DNA from: Flavihumibacter profundi
GTDB lineage: Bacteria > Bacteroidota > Bacteroidia > Chitinophagales > Chitinophagaceae
Length of the DNA: 64,000 bases
Assembly (NCBI RefSeq): GCF_020076305.1
Contig: NZ_JAIQXE010000003.1
Coordinates: 620,001-684,000, forward strand
Direction of reading: 5' to 3'
The position numbers were made by a program, and so were the translations under genes. This document shows, piece after piece, positions 9,390 through 18,468 of this stretch. The first letter of the stretch is position 1. Each line of letters starts with the position of its first letter. Under the pieces are notes generated by a model that was not told the DNA's origin, ran no database searches, and worked only from the letters and a program-made list of their open reading frames with translations.

Positions 9390-9416
9390 ATATAACCAGG
9401 TTCCGGCAATTAAAAA

Positions 9417-10811
9417 CTATTGTGCATCCCACCAAAGGCGGTCAGTAAGTTTTGCTGTTTGCTGCGGTTGCGGGTTTGAAATTTTTTCTGACTGCGGATA
9501 TAAAAACCTTCTTGGAATATCCGATAAGGCATTGGGGACTTTGGTCAGAACCGGGAAGCCGGTGCGGCGCCAGTCAACCCAATTTTCTATATTCAGGAAA
9601 TTAGCCGTGGACTTTTCTTCAATAATACGTTGCAATGCATTTGCATCAGTTAATACACCGCGGATGGCCAGGTAGTTCATTACAGGCGCTGAAGCCGGGT
9701 CCAATCCAAGTCTTTCCATATTTGATTGAATTGCCGCAATATAAATGGGTTGTGCTGCTTCTGCCCCCAATTTAATCAATGTTGCTTCTGCTTTCAAAAA
9801 AGCAGCTTCGTCATACGTTAGCAGGAAATTATCAGAACTGGCACCGCCATAAAAAGTATTAGGAATAGAATAATCTTCAAGACTACCAACAAAATCCTCA
9901 CCAATATCTTTACCATTATATTCACCTGTTGCAACAGCAGGAGCAACGATAACGGGTAAACGCGGATCATTCCTGTTTTTCAGTTCATCCACTAAATGTG
10001 AAGATAAAACAAGGGTTGAGCCGGGAAGGAAAGTAAGGTACCAGGGGTTTTCATTTCCTGCACTGCCAGGATAAGAAAACTTAAAATCATCATCTCTTGA
10101 ACTCATGCCATTTTCAAGTGCCGACAGTGCCAGGGTTGCCTGGCCGGTGGCTGTATAACCTGGTGCTTTGGTTAAATGCATATAATACCTTGCCTTAAGG
10201 GTGTAGGCCAGTTTTTTCCACTTGTCAAGGTCGCCGCCATAAAAGAAATCATCGGAGGCTGGCGATTTTTTGCTATCCTTTGCAAGATCAGCAATACCAT
10301 CATCAAGTTTTTGCTGTACTGCCTTGTATACGTCTTCCTGGGCGGTGTAAATGGGAACAAAATTTTCACTTCCCTTTAATGCTTCCACCAGGGGTAAATC
10401 GCCCCAAAAGTCCGTAGCCGCACCCAATGTATAGGCAAACAGGATTTTCCCTACGCCGGCATAAGCCGGATTGCCATTGGTTTCTGCTTTATTGATCATA
10501 CTATTCAGGTTATTCAGTATGGTCACATATACATTACTCCAGTCGCCATCGGCTTCAGAATTCGTCATCAGGTAAGTTCCAGTATTGGGCACCGGTTGGT
10601 TGAGGCAAACTGTCTGCAAATAATGCTGTGTATAAATACCCAGCAATCCTGCATTCAAACTATGGGAAATAGAAAGTTCCGCAGGTGGAAGAATCAAAGA
10701 TTCCTGCACATTTATCGGGCGGTTTGGATCATCGTTTACATCAATGAATTTTTTACAACCAGCAACCAGGACAAATCCTCCGAAAATTATTATTGTGATT
10801 AATTTTTTCAT
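9417..10811 (-). CDS. SusD/RagB-family surface lipoprotein
   Basis: A 464-residue SusD-like lipoprotein: the lipobox LVAG-C puts the lipidated cysteine at residue 19, directly followed by KKFIDVNDDPNRP, a hallmark start of the SusD-like_2 type. Such proteins cap the SusC barrel on the outer membrane and bind the ligand before import. It follows its susC partner by 21 nt and is co-transcribed. RagB-type partners in Porphyromonas import oligopeptides rather than glycans, so with a peptidase gene next in line a glycopeptide or peptide ligand is plausible; the ligand cannot be told from the sequence. Confidence 0.92.
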   Translation of the reverse strand: MKKLITIIIFGGFVLVAGCKKFIDVNDDPNRPINVQESLILPPAELSISHSLNAGLLGIYTQHYLQTVCLNQPVPNTGTYLMTNSEADGDWSNVYVTILNNLNSMINKAETNGNPAYAGVGKILFAYTLGAATDFWGDLPLVEALKGSENFVPIYTAQEDVYKAVQQKLDDGIADLAKDSKKSPASDDFFYGGDLDKWKKLAYTLKARYYMHLTKAPGYTATGQATLALSALENGMSSRDDDFKFSYPGSAGNENPWYLTFLPGSTLVLSSHLVDELKNRNDPRLPVIVAPAVATGEYNGKDIGEDFVGSLEDYSIPNTFYGGASSDNFLLTYDEAAFLKAEATLIKLGAEAAQPIYIAAIQSNMERLGLDPASAPVMNYLAIRGVLTDANALQRIIEEKSTANFLNIENWVDWRRTGFPVLTKVPNALSDIPRRFLYPQSEKISNPQPQQTAKLTDRLWWDAQ

Positions 10812-10832
10812 AATACTTGTGATTTAAAACCA

Positions 10833-13800
10833 TTAAAAAGAAACCCTCACTGAAAAATTCACAGACTTTGAAGTCGGTGTCGAGAAAGAATAAAGCCCCT
10901 GGGAACCATTAGAAGATCCAAATGAACTCACCTCGGGATCACCTCCTGTAAAATGCGGTGCATAGATCCAGAGGTTTCTTCCGGTTACAGAGAAGACCAG
11001 GCCCTTCACTACGGATCTTTCCAATAATTTCTTAGGAAGTTCATAAGTAAGGCTTACGTTGCGGAGTTTTAAATAAGTGCCATCCTGGATTACTGCTTCA
11101 GTAATACTGTTTAGCCTCCGCCAGTAACTCTGCCCGCTTACTGTAATATCATTTGCTTTCCCGTCAGATTCTTTTATTCCCGGCACTATGCGGTCTGCGC
11201 GGTCTTCGGTTATTTTAGGTGTGCCATAAAAATAGCCATATCCATCAACGTTATTCTCGATATCACCGCCCATTTTCATATCAAAGAAGAAACTAAAACT
11301 GAATTGTCCATACCTGAAATTGTTATTTATGCCCGCCAGCCAATCTGGTGTAATATTTCCAATTATACCATCATTTTCGTCCCTGAATGGCAGGCCGTCA
11401 TCATCAATTTTCAATTGTCCGTCTGCAGTACGGGCAAACCTGCCGCCGAATTTTACGCCATATGGCTGTCCCTTTATAATTTGAGTAAAGCCATTGCCTA
11501 ATTGTTCAATTGGCGGATTAGCTGCATCATTAATTTCCAGAACCTTATTCCGGATCCTGCTATAATTGAAAGCAACATCCCAACTAAAACGGGAGGTTCT
11601 TACGGGAGTTGCGTTGATCAGGACCTCGAGGCCCTTATTCTCAAGTTTCGCACTATTGATAGTGGTAGAAGAATAACCAGAAGCTGCACTAACAACAACA
11701 CCAGGAATTATTCCATCAATTGTTTGCTTATCAAAATAAGATAACTCTATACCTAGTTTGTTCTTGAAAAAACGACCCTCAAAACCAATTTCAAACTCAT
11801 TTAACCTTTCGTTTTTAAGATTTGGGTTACCCAAAGTTGAACTCAGCGCAAAACCAGATTGTCCCTGGAATGGAAAGGTAATTGATCCAACAGTTGCTGA
11901 GCTATACGGCGTCAGTAATGAATATGGGGCAACCTGGTCATTTCCTACAGTTGCATAAGAAACCCTCAGTTTGGCGATATCGACCCATGACCTTGCCCTC
12001 TCACCCATAAATTCTGAAAAAATAAATGCTGCAGCCGCGGATCCGTAAGGATAGAAAGAGTTTTCCTTTGACAACACAGAGCTTCCATCATAACGACCAG
12101 TCAGTGACAGGTTCAGGAACCTGTTATAATCTATATTAGCCTGCATGTAGAAACCAACTTTCCTTTGCAGGTAGTTACTTTCACTAAAAGTAATTGTTGA
12201 AGCGTTGCTGATATTGTCGAAATCTTCAATAGTTGTACCCAAACCATTTCCCCGGTTATATTGCGAATAGGTGGAAATCATATTACTTCCCAGCAACAGG
12301 TTGGTGTTGAATTTTCCAAATTCCTTGTGGGCATTTACAATAAGGTCATTATTAAATTGCCTGAAACTGGTATTCTGGTCGATGATATGACCAGGTGTTG
12401 CGAGTGCGCTGCTGGGTGCTTCAACATATTTTGCCTGCTCTGAATAAAGGTCAGCGCCAAGCCTTTCTGTAACCGTCAGCCAATTGGTTGGTGTATAATT
12501 AAAAGTAATTACCGGGATTACACGATTAACTGTTGCACTGTTATTGATATTATCCAATACCCAATATGGATTATTACGTGAATACCTATACACTCTTTGT
12601 GTGCCATCCTCATTCAGGTATGGCAATGGATTCCAGGATATTGGCGCAGTATAAACAGTCCAGATCGGACTTTCCAGAACGTACCCTTCCGGTGGACGGT
12701 TACTATTGGTGCCGGAATAAGTAGCCTGGACGGTACTTGTCAGTTTATCGCTGATTTTATTGGTAAATTTTGTAAACAGGGAATGTCTTTTATAATCACT
12801 ATTAGGAACAGTTCCTGTCTGGTCAAAATAGGAATAAGACATAAAATAGCTCGATGCTGCACCGCCCCCACTTACGCTTACCGAATTATTTGAAGTGATA
12901 CCTGTTTTGAAAAACAAATCAGTTTGGTTATACCTGGGTGCAGGCGCCCCATTTATCTTTAAGGTATCCATTAAAGGACCCCAAACCCCACTTGTTTTCT
13001 GGTCTTCCCCATTATAAAACTGGCCGCCAAGTCCCTGGCCATATTTGTTTTGAATTTCCGGTAAAAACGGTTTTTCAAAAGAAAGGTCAGAAGAAAAAGT
13101 AAGGGTTGGTTTCCTGTTTACAGTGCCAGCCTTGGTGGTAAGCATAACTACGCCCCTTGCTCCGGATGAACCGTACAATGCAGTAGCAGCAGCGCCTTTC
13201 AATACGTTAACAGATTCAATGGTAGCAGGATCAATATCAGACAAACGATTGGTACCAGGGCCTGAATACAGGTTTCCGGTTTCATCATTATTGATAGGCA
13301 CACCATCGACTACAATCAACGCCTGGTTATCGCCATAAATAGAAGTGTTACCCCGGATTACGATTCTTGATGAGGCACCTGGCGTACCGGAAGAACTGGT
13401 AACCTGCATCCCTGCTACCTTTCCCGCCAATGCATTTACCACATTGGGTTCTTTGGTTTTAAGCAACTCCTCACCTTTAACCTCCTGGGTACTGTAAGTA
13501 AGGTTTCTTTTCTCCTTTTTCACGCCTAGTGCCGTTACCACCACTTCCTCCAATTGTGCGCTTGAATTGGTTAATGTAATGCTGATATCATTCTGGCCAT
13601 TAAGGGCAAGTTCCTGCTCTTTAAATCCCAGAGAAGAAACTACAAGAATCGCATTGCCGGAATATGGCAAAGTAAAACTTCCATCAGCATTGGTGGAAGC
13701 ACCTGAAGCAGAATTTTTTATTTTTACTGTCGCAGATGGAACAGGAGCCCCGTTCTTATCCAGGATTTTTCCTCTCAGCAGTATTGTTTGTGAAAAGACC

Positions 13801-13859
13801 AATAAGCTACAAATAGCCATAAGGGTGGTCAGCAAACCCCTTTTAACGAGTAGTGTCAT
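10833..13859 (-). CDS. SusC/RagA-family TonB-dependent outer-membrane transporter
   Basis: A 1008-residue SusC-type transporter. After a signal peptide (1-24, ending VFSQ) comes a carboxypeptidase-regulatory-like domain (about 27-105), a TonB-box-like EEVVVTALG, the plug domain with RIVIRGNTSI and ALIVVDGVPINN, then a 22-strand barrel ending in an aromatic residue (SVRVSF). It imports a ligand captured by the SusD partner using proton-motive force passed through TonB. It is transcribed divergently from the hydroxyproline epimerase across a 267-bp gap, which fits shared induction. No anti-sigma or hybrid two-component regulator is adjacent. Confidence 0.95.
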   Translation of the reverse strand: MTLLVKRGLLTTLMAICSLLVFSQTILLRGKILDKNGAPVPSATVKIKNSASGASTNADGSFTLPYSGNAILVVSSLGFKEQELALNGQNDISITLTNSSAQLEEVVVTALGVKKEKRNLTYSTQEVKGEELLKTKEPNVVNALAGKVAGMQVTSSSGTPGASSRIVIRGNTSIYGDNQALIVVDGVPINNDETGNLYSGPGTNRLSDIDPATIESVNVLKGAAATALYGSSGARGVVMLTTKAGTVNRKPTLTFSSDLSFEKPFLPEIQNKYGQGLGGQFYNGEDQKTSGVWGPLMDTLKINGAPAPRYNQTDLFFKTGITSNNSVSVSGGGAASSYFMSYSYFDQTGTVPNSDYKRHSLFTKFTNKISDKLTSTVQATYSGTNSNRPPEGYVLESPIWTVYTAPISWNPLPYLNEDGTQRVYRYSRNNPYWVLDNINNSATVNRVIPVITFNYTPTNWLTVTERLGADLYSEQAKYVEAPSSALATPGHIIDQNTSFRQFNNDLIVNAHKEFGKFNTNLLLGSNMISTYSQYNRGNGLGTTIEDFDNISNASTITFSESNYLQRKVGFYMQANIDYNRFLNLSLTGRYDGSSVLSKENSFYPYGSAAAAFIFSEFMGERARSWVDIAKLRVSYATVGNDQVAPYSLLTPYSSATVGSITFPFQGQSGFALSSTLGNPNLKNERLNEFEIGFEGRFFKNKLGIELSYFDKQTIDGIIPGVVVSAASGYSSTTINSAKLENKGLEVLINATPVRTSRFSWDVAFNYSRIRNKVLEINDAANPPIEQLGNGFTQIIKGQPYGVKFGGRFARTADGQLKIDDDGLPFRDENDGIIGNITPDWLAGINNNFRYGQFSFSFFFDMKMGGDIENNVDGYGYFYGTPKITEDRADRIVPGIKESDGKANDITVSGQSYWRRLNSITEAVIQDGTYLKLRNVSLTYELPKKLLERSVVKGLVFSVTGRNLWIYAPHFTGGDPEVSSFGSSNGSQGLYSFSTPTSKSVNFSVRVSF

Positions 13860-13881
13860 AAGCAGTAGTTTTCCTTAATCT

Positions 13882-13889
13882 CAAACATA
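13882..13889 (-). promoter_or_regulatory. -7 element of the susC promoter
   Basis: The minus strand has TATGTTTG, a perfect TAnnTTTG, 22-30 nt before the susC ATG at 13859. No clear -33 TTTG is present, as expected for a regulator-dependent promoter. Confidence 0.4.
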
Positions 13890-13947
13890 ACCCGAATTGC
13901 CGTTTACCTGTTTGTTCCGTTTATCTTAAACTTTACGAATATTAACC

Positions 13948-13957
13948 TTTCATGAAA
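13948..13957. promoter_or_regulatory. Palindrome in the susC-epimerase intergenic region
   Basis: TTTCATGAAA is a perfect 10-bp palindrome lying between the two divergent promoters. Its flank TGAAATGC also occurs at 7497-7504, next to the dapA-type promoter, which hints at a shared operator half-site. Confidence 0.3.
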
Positions 13958-13976
13958 TGCTTACTGGTAGTTATTA

Positions 13977-14005
13977 TTGTTTATAATACATTTATTTTTA
14001 ATTTG
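13977..14005 (+). promoter_or_regulatory. Promoter of the hydroxyproline epimerase-GH127-GH43 operon
   Basis: TTG (13977-13979), an 18-nt spacer and TTAATTTG (13998-14005), one base off TAnnTTTG. The leader would be about 115 nt, leaving room for regulation. Confidence 0.4.
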
Positions 14006-14126
14006 ATTTGGCTAATGCCTCAATGCTAAAAATGGTAAACAAATCACTAATTAACGGTGACCCATTATTATCACGGTAAATTATCTTCGGGCAATCAACC
14101 AGCAACTGCTAAACAAAGCAGAAAAC

Positions 14127-15128
14127 ATGAAAAAAACATTCTTTTGTATTGACGCGCACACCTGTGGTAATCCGGTTAGGGTGGTTGCCGGGGGTGGGCC
14201 AGCGCTTATTGGGAATTCCATGAGTGAGAAAAGGCAGGACTTCCTGAAAAACTATGACTGGATCCGCAAAGGGCTTATGTTTGAACCCCGCGGGCACGAT
14301 ATGATGAGCGGGTCAATCCTCTATGCTCCGCATGATCCCGCAAATGATGTGGCAGTACTGTTCATTGAAACCAGTGGATGCCTGCCCATGTGCGGCCATG
14401 GCACTATTGGTACAATTACAATAGGCGTTGAAGAAGGCCTGATTGTTCCCAGGACACCTGGTGTTATCAGGATGGAAGCTCCTGCAGGGTTGGTCAATAT
14501 TGAATACAGGCAGCAGGGGCCAAAGGTAAAATCCGTAAAGCTTACCAATGTGCCTGCTTACCTGGCCGCATCTGAGTTAACAGTAGATTGTCCCGATTTG
14601 GGAGAACTGGTGATCGATGTTTCCTATGGCGGCAATTTTTATGCGATTGTAGATGTGCAGAAGAATTTTGCCGGGCTTGAACACTATTCTGCTGATAAAC
14701 TAATTACATGGGCCCGCGAATTACGGAAACGCATCAATGAAAAATATGAATTCGTGCATCCTGAAAATGATACGATCAATGGATGCTCGCATATTCTTTG
14801 GACCGGCGCAGTTCTTGATCCTGCATCAACGGCAAGGAACGCTGTATTCTATGGCGATAAAGCAATTGACCGAAGCCCTTGCGGAACAGGCACTTCAGCC
14901 CGAATGGCGCAATGGTACACAAAAGGCAAGCTGAAGAAAGGCGATCAATTTATCCACGAAAGTATTATCGGATCAACTTTTATTGGCACCATTGAAGAAG
15001 AAACCGAAGTTGCGGGAAAGCCGGCAATCCGTCCGGGAATAGAAGGCTGGGCAAGGATCTATGGATACAATACTATTTCAATTGATCCTGAAGACGATCC
15101 TTATGCCTATGGTTTCCAGGTGATATAA
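14127..15128 (+). CDS. 4-hydroxyproline 2-epimerase (proline racemase family)
   Basis: A 333-residue proline racemase-family enzyme converting trans-4-hydroxy-L-proline to cis-4-hydroxy-D-proline, the first step of the pathway completed by the genes at 3710-7477. Both catalytic cysteines are present: C89 in MCGHGT and C252 in SPCGTGTSA. The second one separates it from trans-3-hydroxyproline dehydratases, which carry threonine there. A proline racemase cannot be fully excluded, but the three downstream pathway enzymes in the same locus make the epimerase role strong. No signal peptide is seen, so it works in the cytoplasm. It is first in an operon with GH127 (10-nt gap) and a GH43-like enzyme, directly tying amino acid catabolism to arabinosidase production. 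Confidence 0.93.
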   Translation: MKKTFFCIDAHTCGNPVRVVAGGGPALIGNSMSEKRQDFLKNYDWIRKGLMFEPRGHDMMSGSILYAPHDPANDVAVLFIETSGCLPMCGHGTIGTITIGVEEGLIVPRTPGVIRMEAPAGLVNIEYRQQGPKVKSVKLTNVPAYLAASELTVDCPDLGELVIDVSYGGNFYAIVDVQKNFAGLEHYSADKLITWARELRKRINEKYEFVHPENDTINGCSHILWTGAVLDPASTARNAVFYGDKAIDRSPCGTGTSARMAQWYTKGKLKKGDQFIHESIIGSTFIGTIEEETEVAGKPAIRPGIEGWARIYGYNTISIDPEDDPYAYGFQVI

Positions 15129-15138
15129 TAACTACTAC

Positions 15139-17493
15139 ATGAAAAGACTTTTTCCCTGCATGCTGGCTGTTGCAATGATTTCTTCAGCAATCCAGGCGCA
15201 ATCTTATATTCCGGTAAAAAATGATACCCGATTTAAGGTGCATCCGGTAGCACCCATAAAGGCTTATGGCTTTGACCTGAAAGATATTCATATTGATAAC
15301 GGGAGCCCCCTTAAAAATGCCATGGATAAAGACGCTGCATATTTGCTATTCCTGGATCCAAACAGGCTACTGAGCCGGTTTTATACCAATGCAGGACTCC
15401 CGGCTAAAGGTGAAAAATACGATGGATGGGAAAGCGAAGCAATATCCGGACATACCCTTGGCCATTACCTGTCGGCGATCAGTATGATGTATGCTTCATC
15501 AGGTAATAAAGAGTTCAAAAAAAGGGCGGATTATATAGTTGCAGAACTGGCCCGCTGCCAATCTGCCAGAGGGACGGGTTATGTAGGCGCCATGCCGGGC
15601 GAAGACAGCTGCTTTGCCAAACTATCACGCGGAGATATTAAAACAGGTGGCTTTGACCTGAACGGGCTTTGGTCGCCATGGTATGTAGTGCATAAAGTGA
15701 TGGACGGATTAGTGGATGCCTATTATTATACCGGTAACAAGGAGGCATTGCAGGTAGTCATTGGCATAAGCGACTGGACGGCCAGGATTCTTAAAGACCT
15801 TAATGCAGAGCAGTTACAAAAAATGTTGCGCTGTGAATATGGCGGGATGAATGATGTACTGGCGCAGGTATATGCGATTACCGGTGATAAAAGACACCTG
15901 GCAACTTCCTATAAATTTTATGATGATTTTGTAATGGCGCCTTTGTCAAAACAAATCGATCCGCTACCTGGCAAACACAGCAATACCAATGTCCCGAAAG
16001 CCATCGGCAGTGCTACCCAATATGAAATAACCGGCAACAAAAGCGACCAGACCATTGCCTCCTTTTTCTGGAATACCATGGTGCATCACCATAGTTATGT
16101 AATAGGCGGGAACAGCAATTATGAATATTGCGGCGAGGAGGATAAACTAAGCGACAGGCTGAGTGACAATACCTGTGAAACCTGCAATACTTACAATATG
16201 CTTAAACTGACCCGGCATTTGTTTTCCTGGTCACCATCGGCAAAACTGGGCGATTACTATGAGCGGGCTTTATATAACCATATCCTTGCCTCGCAAAACC
16301 CGGAGGATGGTATGATGTGTTATTTTGTGCCGTTACGGATGGGCACTAAAAAACAGTTTTCCGATTCACTGCACACTTTCACCTGTTGTGTGGGAAGTGG
16401 TATGGAGAACCACAGTAAATATGGTGAAGGCATTTATTATGAAGGAGCTGACGGCAGTTTATATGTAAACCTGTTTATCCCTTCAACACTAAACTGGCGA
16501 TCCAAAAAAATAAGCATCCGGCAGGAGACCGATTTCCCGACAGGCGACACAGTCAATTTCACAATTCAATCTAAAGGTGCTTCAGTATTCCCCTTAAAGA
16601 TCAGGAAACCGGCCTGGTCCGATAAAACAATTATTTACGTGAATGGACAACCGCTTTCTGTGACTGTTGATATCGATGGATTCATTGTGATCAATCGTTC
16701 CTGGAAAAACAAAGACCGGGTACAACTGGTCTTATCCAAACAATTATACACGGAAGCCATGCCCGATAATGCCAATCGGATTGCTATATTATATGGCCCA
16801 CTGGTACTGGCCGGTTCTTTAGGTACCACTATGCCCGACCCTGTATTTGGCACACCGGTTTTACTTACGGATGATAAAAACGTTAAGAACTGGATTAAAC
16901 CCCTGGATAACCAGCCCCTTCATTTTGAAATGGTTGGCGTAGGAAAACCAAAAGATGTTCCATTGAGGCCCTTTTACCAGGTGTATAAGGAATACTACAG
17001 TGTTTATTGGGATTATTTCACCACCGCAGACTGGCAGAAGAGGCAGGCAGAATATGAAGCTGAGAAAAAGAGATTACAGGAAGTTACGGCACGCACTGTA
17101 GACTTTTTCCGCATCGGTGAAATGCAGCCCGAGCGTGACCATAATTTACAAGCCAGTGAAAAAAGTTACGTAAGTGATGCCATTGGTGTGAACGGCCGTG
17201 AAGTGAGGGCGGGTGGATTCTTCTCATTTGAAATGAATGTTGATACTACCGGGCAAAACACATTGATGCTTACATATATTGGTGATGATAAGGACCGGAA
17301 ATTTGATATAGTGGTAAACGGGACCAAAATCAAAACTGAAGAATTGACCGGTGGCAAATCCGGCAAATTCTACGACCGGGAATATGTGTTGCCCGGGGAA
17401 TTGATTGGTACCCATAAAAAAGCAACCATTCGCATAGAATCAAACTATGGTAAAACAGCCGGGCGTATATTTGGTGTAAGGATAATTAAATAA
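15139..17493 (+). CDS. GH127/DUF1680-family beta-L-arabinofuranosidase-like enzyme
   Basis: A 784-residue exported enzyme (signal peptide 1-20, ending IQAQ). The alpha/alpha-barrel carries the GH127 metal and nucleophile set: E347 and C349 in CETCNTYN, and C416-C417 in FTCCVGSGMENH, matching the Glu-x-Cys and Cys-Cys of HypBA1 where zinc holds the cysteine nucleophile. A beta-sandwich follows, and the C-terminal 120 residues (from about FFRIGEMQPERDHN) form an extra DUF4986/DUF6805-like domain not found in HypBA1. Expected to release beta-L-arabinofuranose from plant glycans or hydroxyproline-linked chains; relatives in GH146 act on the same bond type. It sits between the epimerase and the GH43-like gene with 10-nt gaps. 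Confidence 0.9.
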   Translation: MKRLFPCMLAVAMISSAIQAQSYIPVKNDTRFKVHPVAPIKAYGFDLKDIHIDNGSPLKNAMDKDAAYLLFLDPNRLLSRFYTNAGLPAKGEKYDGWESEAISGHTLGHYLSAISMMYASSGNKEFKKRADYIVAELARCQSARGTGYVGAMPGEDSCFAKLSRGDIKTGGFDLNGLWSPWYVVHKVMDGLVDAYYYTGNKEALQVVIGISDWTARILKDLNAEQLQKMLRCEYGGMNDVLAQVYAITGDKRHLATSYKFYDDFVMAPLSKQIDPLPGKHSNTNVPKAIGSATQYEITGNKSDQTIASFFWNTMVHHHSYVIGGNSNYEYCGEEDKLSDRLSDNTCETCNTYNMLKLTRHLFSWSPSAKLGDYYERALYNHILASQNPEDGMMCYFVPLRMGTKKQFSDSLHTFTCCVGSGMENHSKYGEGIYYEGADGSLYVNLFIPSTLNWRSKKISIRQETDFPTGDTVNFTIQSKGASVFPLKIRKPAWSDKTIIYVNGQPLSVTVDIDGFIVINRSWKNKDRVQLVLSKQLYTEAMPDNANRIAILYGPLVLAGSLGTTMPDPVFGTPVLLTDDKNVKNWIKPLDNQPLHFEMVGVGKPKDVPLRPFYQVYKEYYSVYWDYFTTADWQKRQAEYEAEKKRLQEVTARTVDFFRIGEMQPERDHNLQASEKSYVSDAIGVNGREVRAGGFFSFEMNVDTTGQNTLMLTYIGDDKDRKFDIVVNGTKIKTEELTGGKSGKFYDREYVLPGELIGTHKKATIRIESNYGKTAGRIFGVRIIK

Positions 17494-17503
17494 GAAAAAT
17501 ACC

Positions 17504-18430
17504 ATGACTAAGTGGCCCTTGCTTTTCTGCATCTTCCTATCGTTTTTTTCCAGGGCACAAAAAAAGGACAGTGTTTTTCTATTTGCCTATTTTAAGAACA
17601 ATGGTGAAGACGGGCTTCACCTTGCATCCAGCCAGGACGGTTTGAAGTGGGAGGCACTTAATAAGGACCGGCCCTTCCTGGCTCCCGCTGTTGCAAAAGA
17701 TAAACTCATGCGTGATCCCTGTATTATCAGGGGGGCAGATGGCAAATTTCATATGACCTGGACCGTTAGTTGGAAGGATCGGGGGATTGGTTATGCCAGT
17801 TCATCCGACCTCGTTCATTGGTCAGCTCAACAGTTCATTCCTGTAATGTCTGATGAACCCGGAACCGAGAACTGCTGGGCACCGGAAATTTTCTATGACG
17901 CCGCAACCAAACAGTATATTCTATATTGGTCTTCAACTATTCCCGGGCGTTTTCCTGAAACTGCAAATAACGGCGACCACAATCATCGCATCTATTATGT
18001 TACCACCCGAGACTTTAAACAATTTAGCAAAGCAGCCCTGTTGTATGATGGCGGTTTTAACGTAATTGATGCAACCATCCAGTTAGCCGGTAGCCAATAC
18101 CTGATGTTTTTAAAAGATGAGACCTTACGACCAGTACCCCAAAAAAATATCCGGATTGCTACAAGTCAGACAGCCACAAGCGGTTACTCTGCAGCAACAG
18201 GCCCTATAACAGGTAAATATTGGGCAGAGGGCCCAACTGCAATATTTAACAAAGGTCGCTGGCTGGTATATTTTGATAAATATACGGAGGACAGGTATGG
18301 GGCCGTTACCTCTGTAGATTTAAAAAATTGGACAGATATTTCAGACCAGGTCAAATTTCCTGATGGTGCCAGGCATGGGACAGTTCTAAGAATCAGCAAA
18401 GATGAACTTGACAGGCTGGTAAAGAGATAA
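17504..18430 (+). CDS. Secreted GH43-like (five-bladed beta-propeller) glycosidase
   Basis: A 308-residue exported protein (signal peptide ending FFSRAQ). Repeated blades and the motifs MRDPCIIRG (about 68-76), NCWAPEIFYD (about 123-132) and WAEGPTA (about 244-250) place it in the GH43-like clan; the glutamates of the last two are candidates for catalytic acid and pKa modulators, and the first aspartate for the base. GH43 enzymes commonly act on alpha-L-arabinofuranosides or xylosides. As third gene of the epimerase-GH127 operon it may remove the outer alpha-linked arabinose of extensin chains, exposing the beta-linked ones; that step is inferred. The ATG is 10 nt after the GH127 stop. Confidence 0.8.
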   Translation: MTKWPLLFCIFLSFFSRAQKKDSVFLFAYFKNNGEDGLHLASSQDGLKWEALNKDRPFLAPAVAKDKLMRDPCIIRGADGKFHMTWTVSWKDRGIGYASSSDLVHWSAQQFIPVMSDEPGTENCWAPEIFYDAATKQYILYWSSTIPGRFPETANNGDHNHRIYYVTTRDFKQFSKAALLYDGGFNVIDATIQLAGSQYLMFLKDETLRPVPQKNIRIATSQTATSGYSAATGPITGKYWAEGPTAIFNKGRWLVYFDKYTEDRYGAVTSVDLKNWTDISDQVKFPDGARHGTVLRISKDELDRLVKR

Positions 18431-18444
18431 AAGACTAAATAAAC

Positions 18445-18452
18445 TAGCTTTG
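18445..18452 (+). promoter_or_regulatory. -7 element for the lipid kinase gene
   Basis: TAGCTTTG is a perfect TAnnTTTG 17 nt before the ATG at 18469; the -33 region overlaps the end of the preceding gene and is not recognisable. It supports the ATG at 18469 over an upstream TTG at 18457. Confidence 0.45.
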
Positions 18453-18468
18453 TCTTTTGTATACCCGA

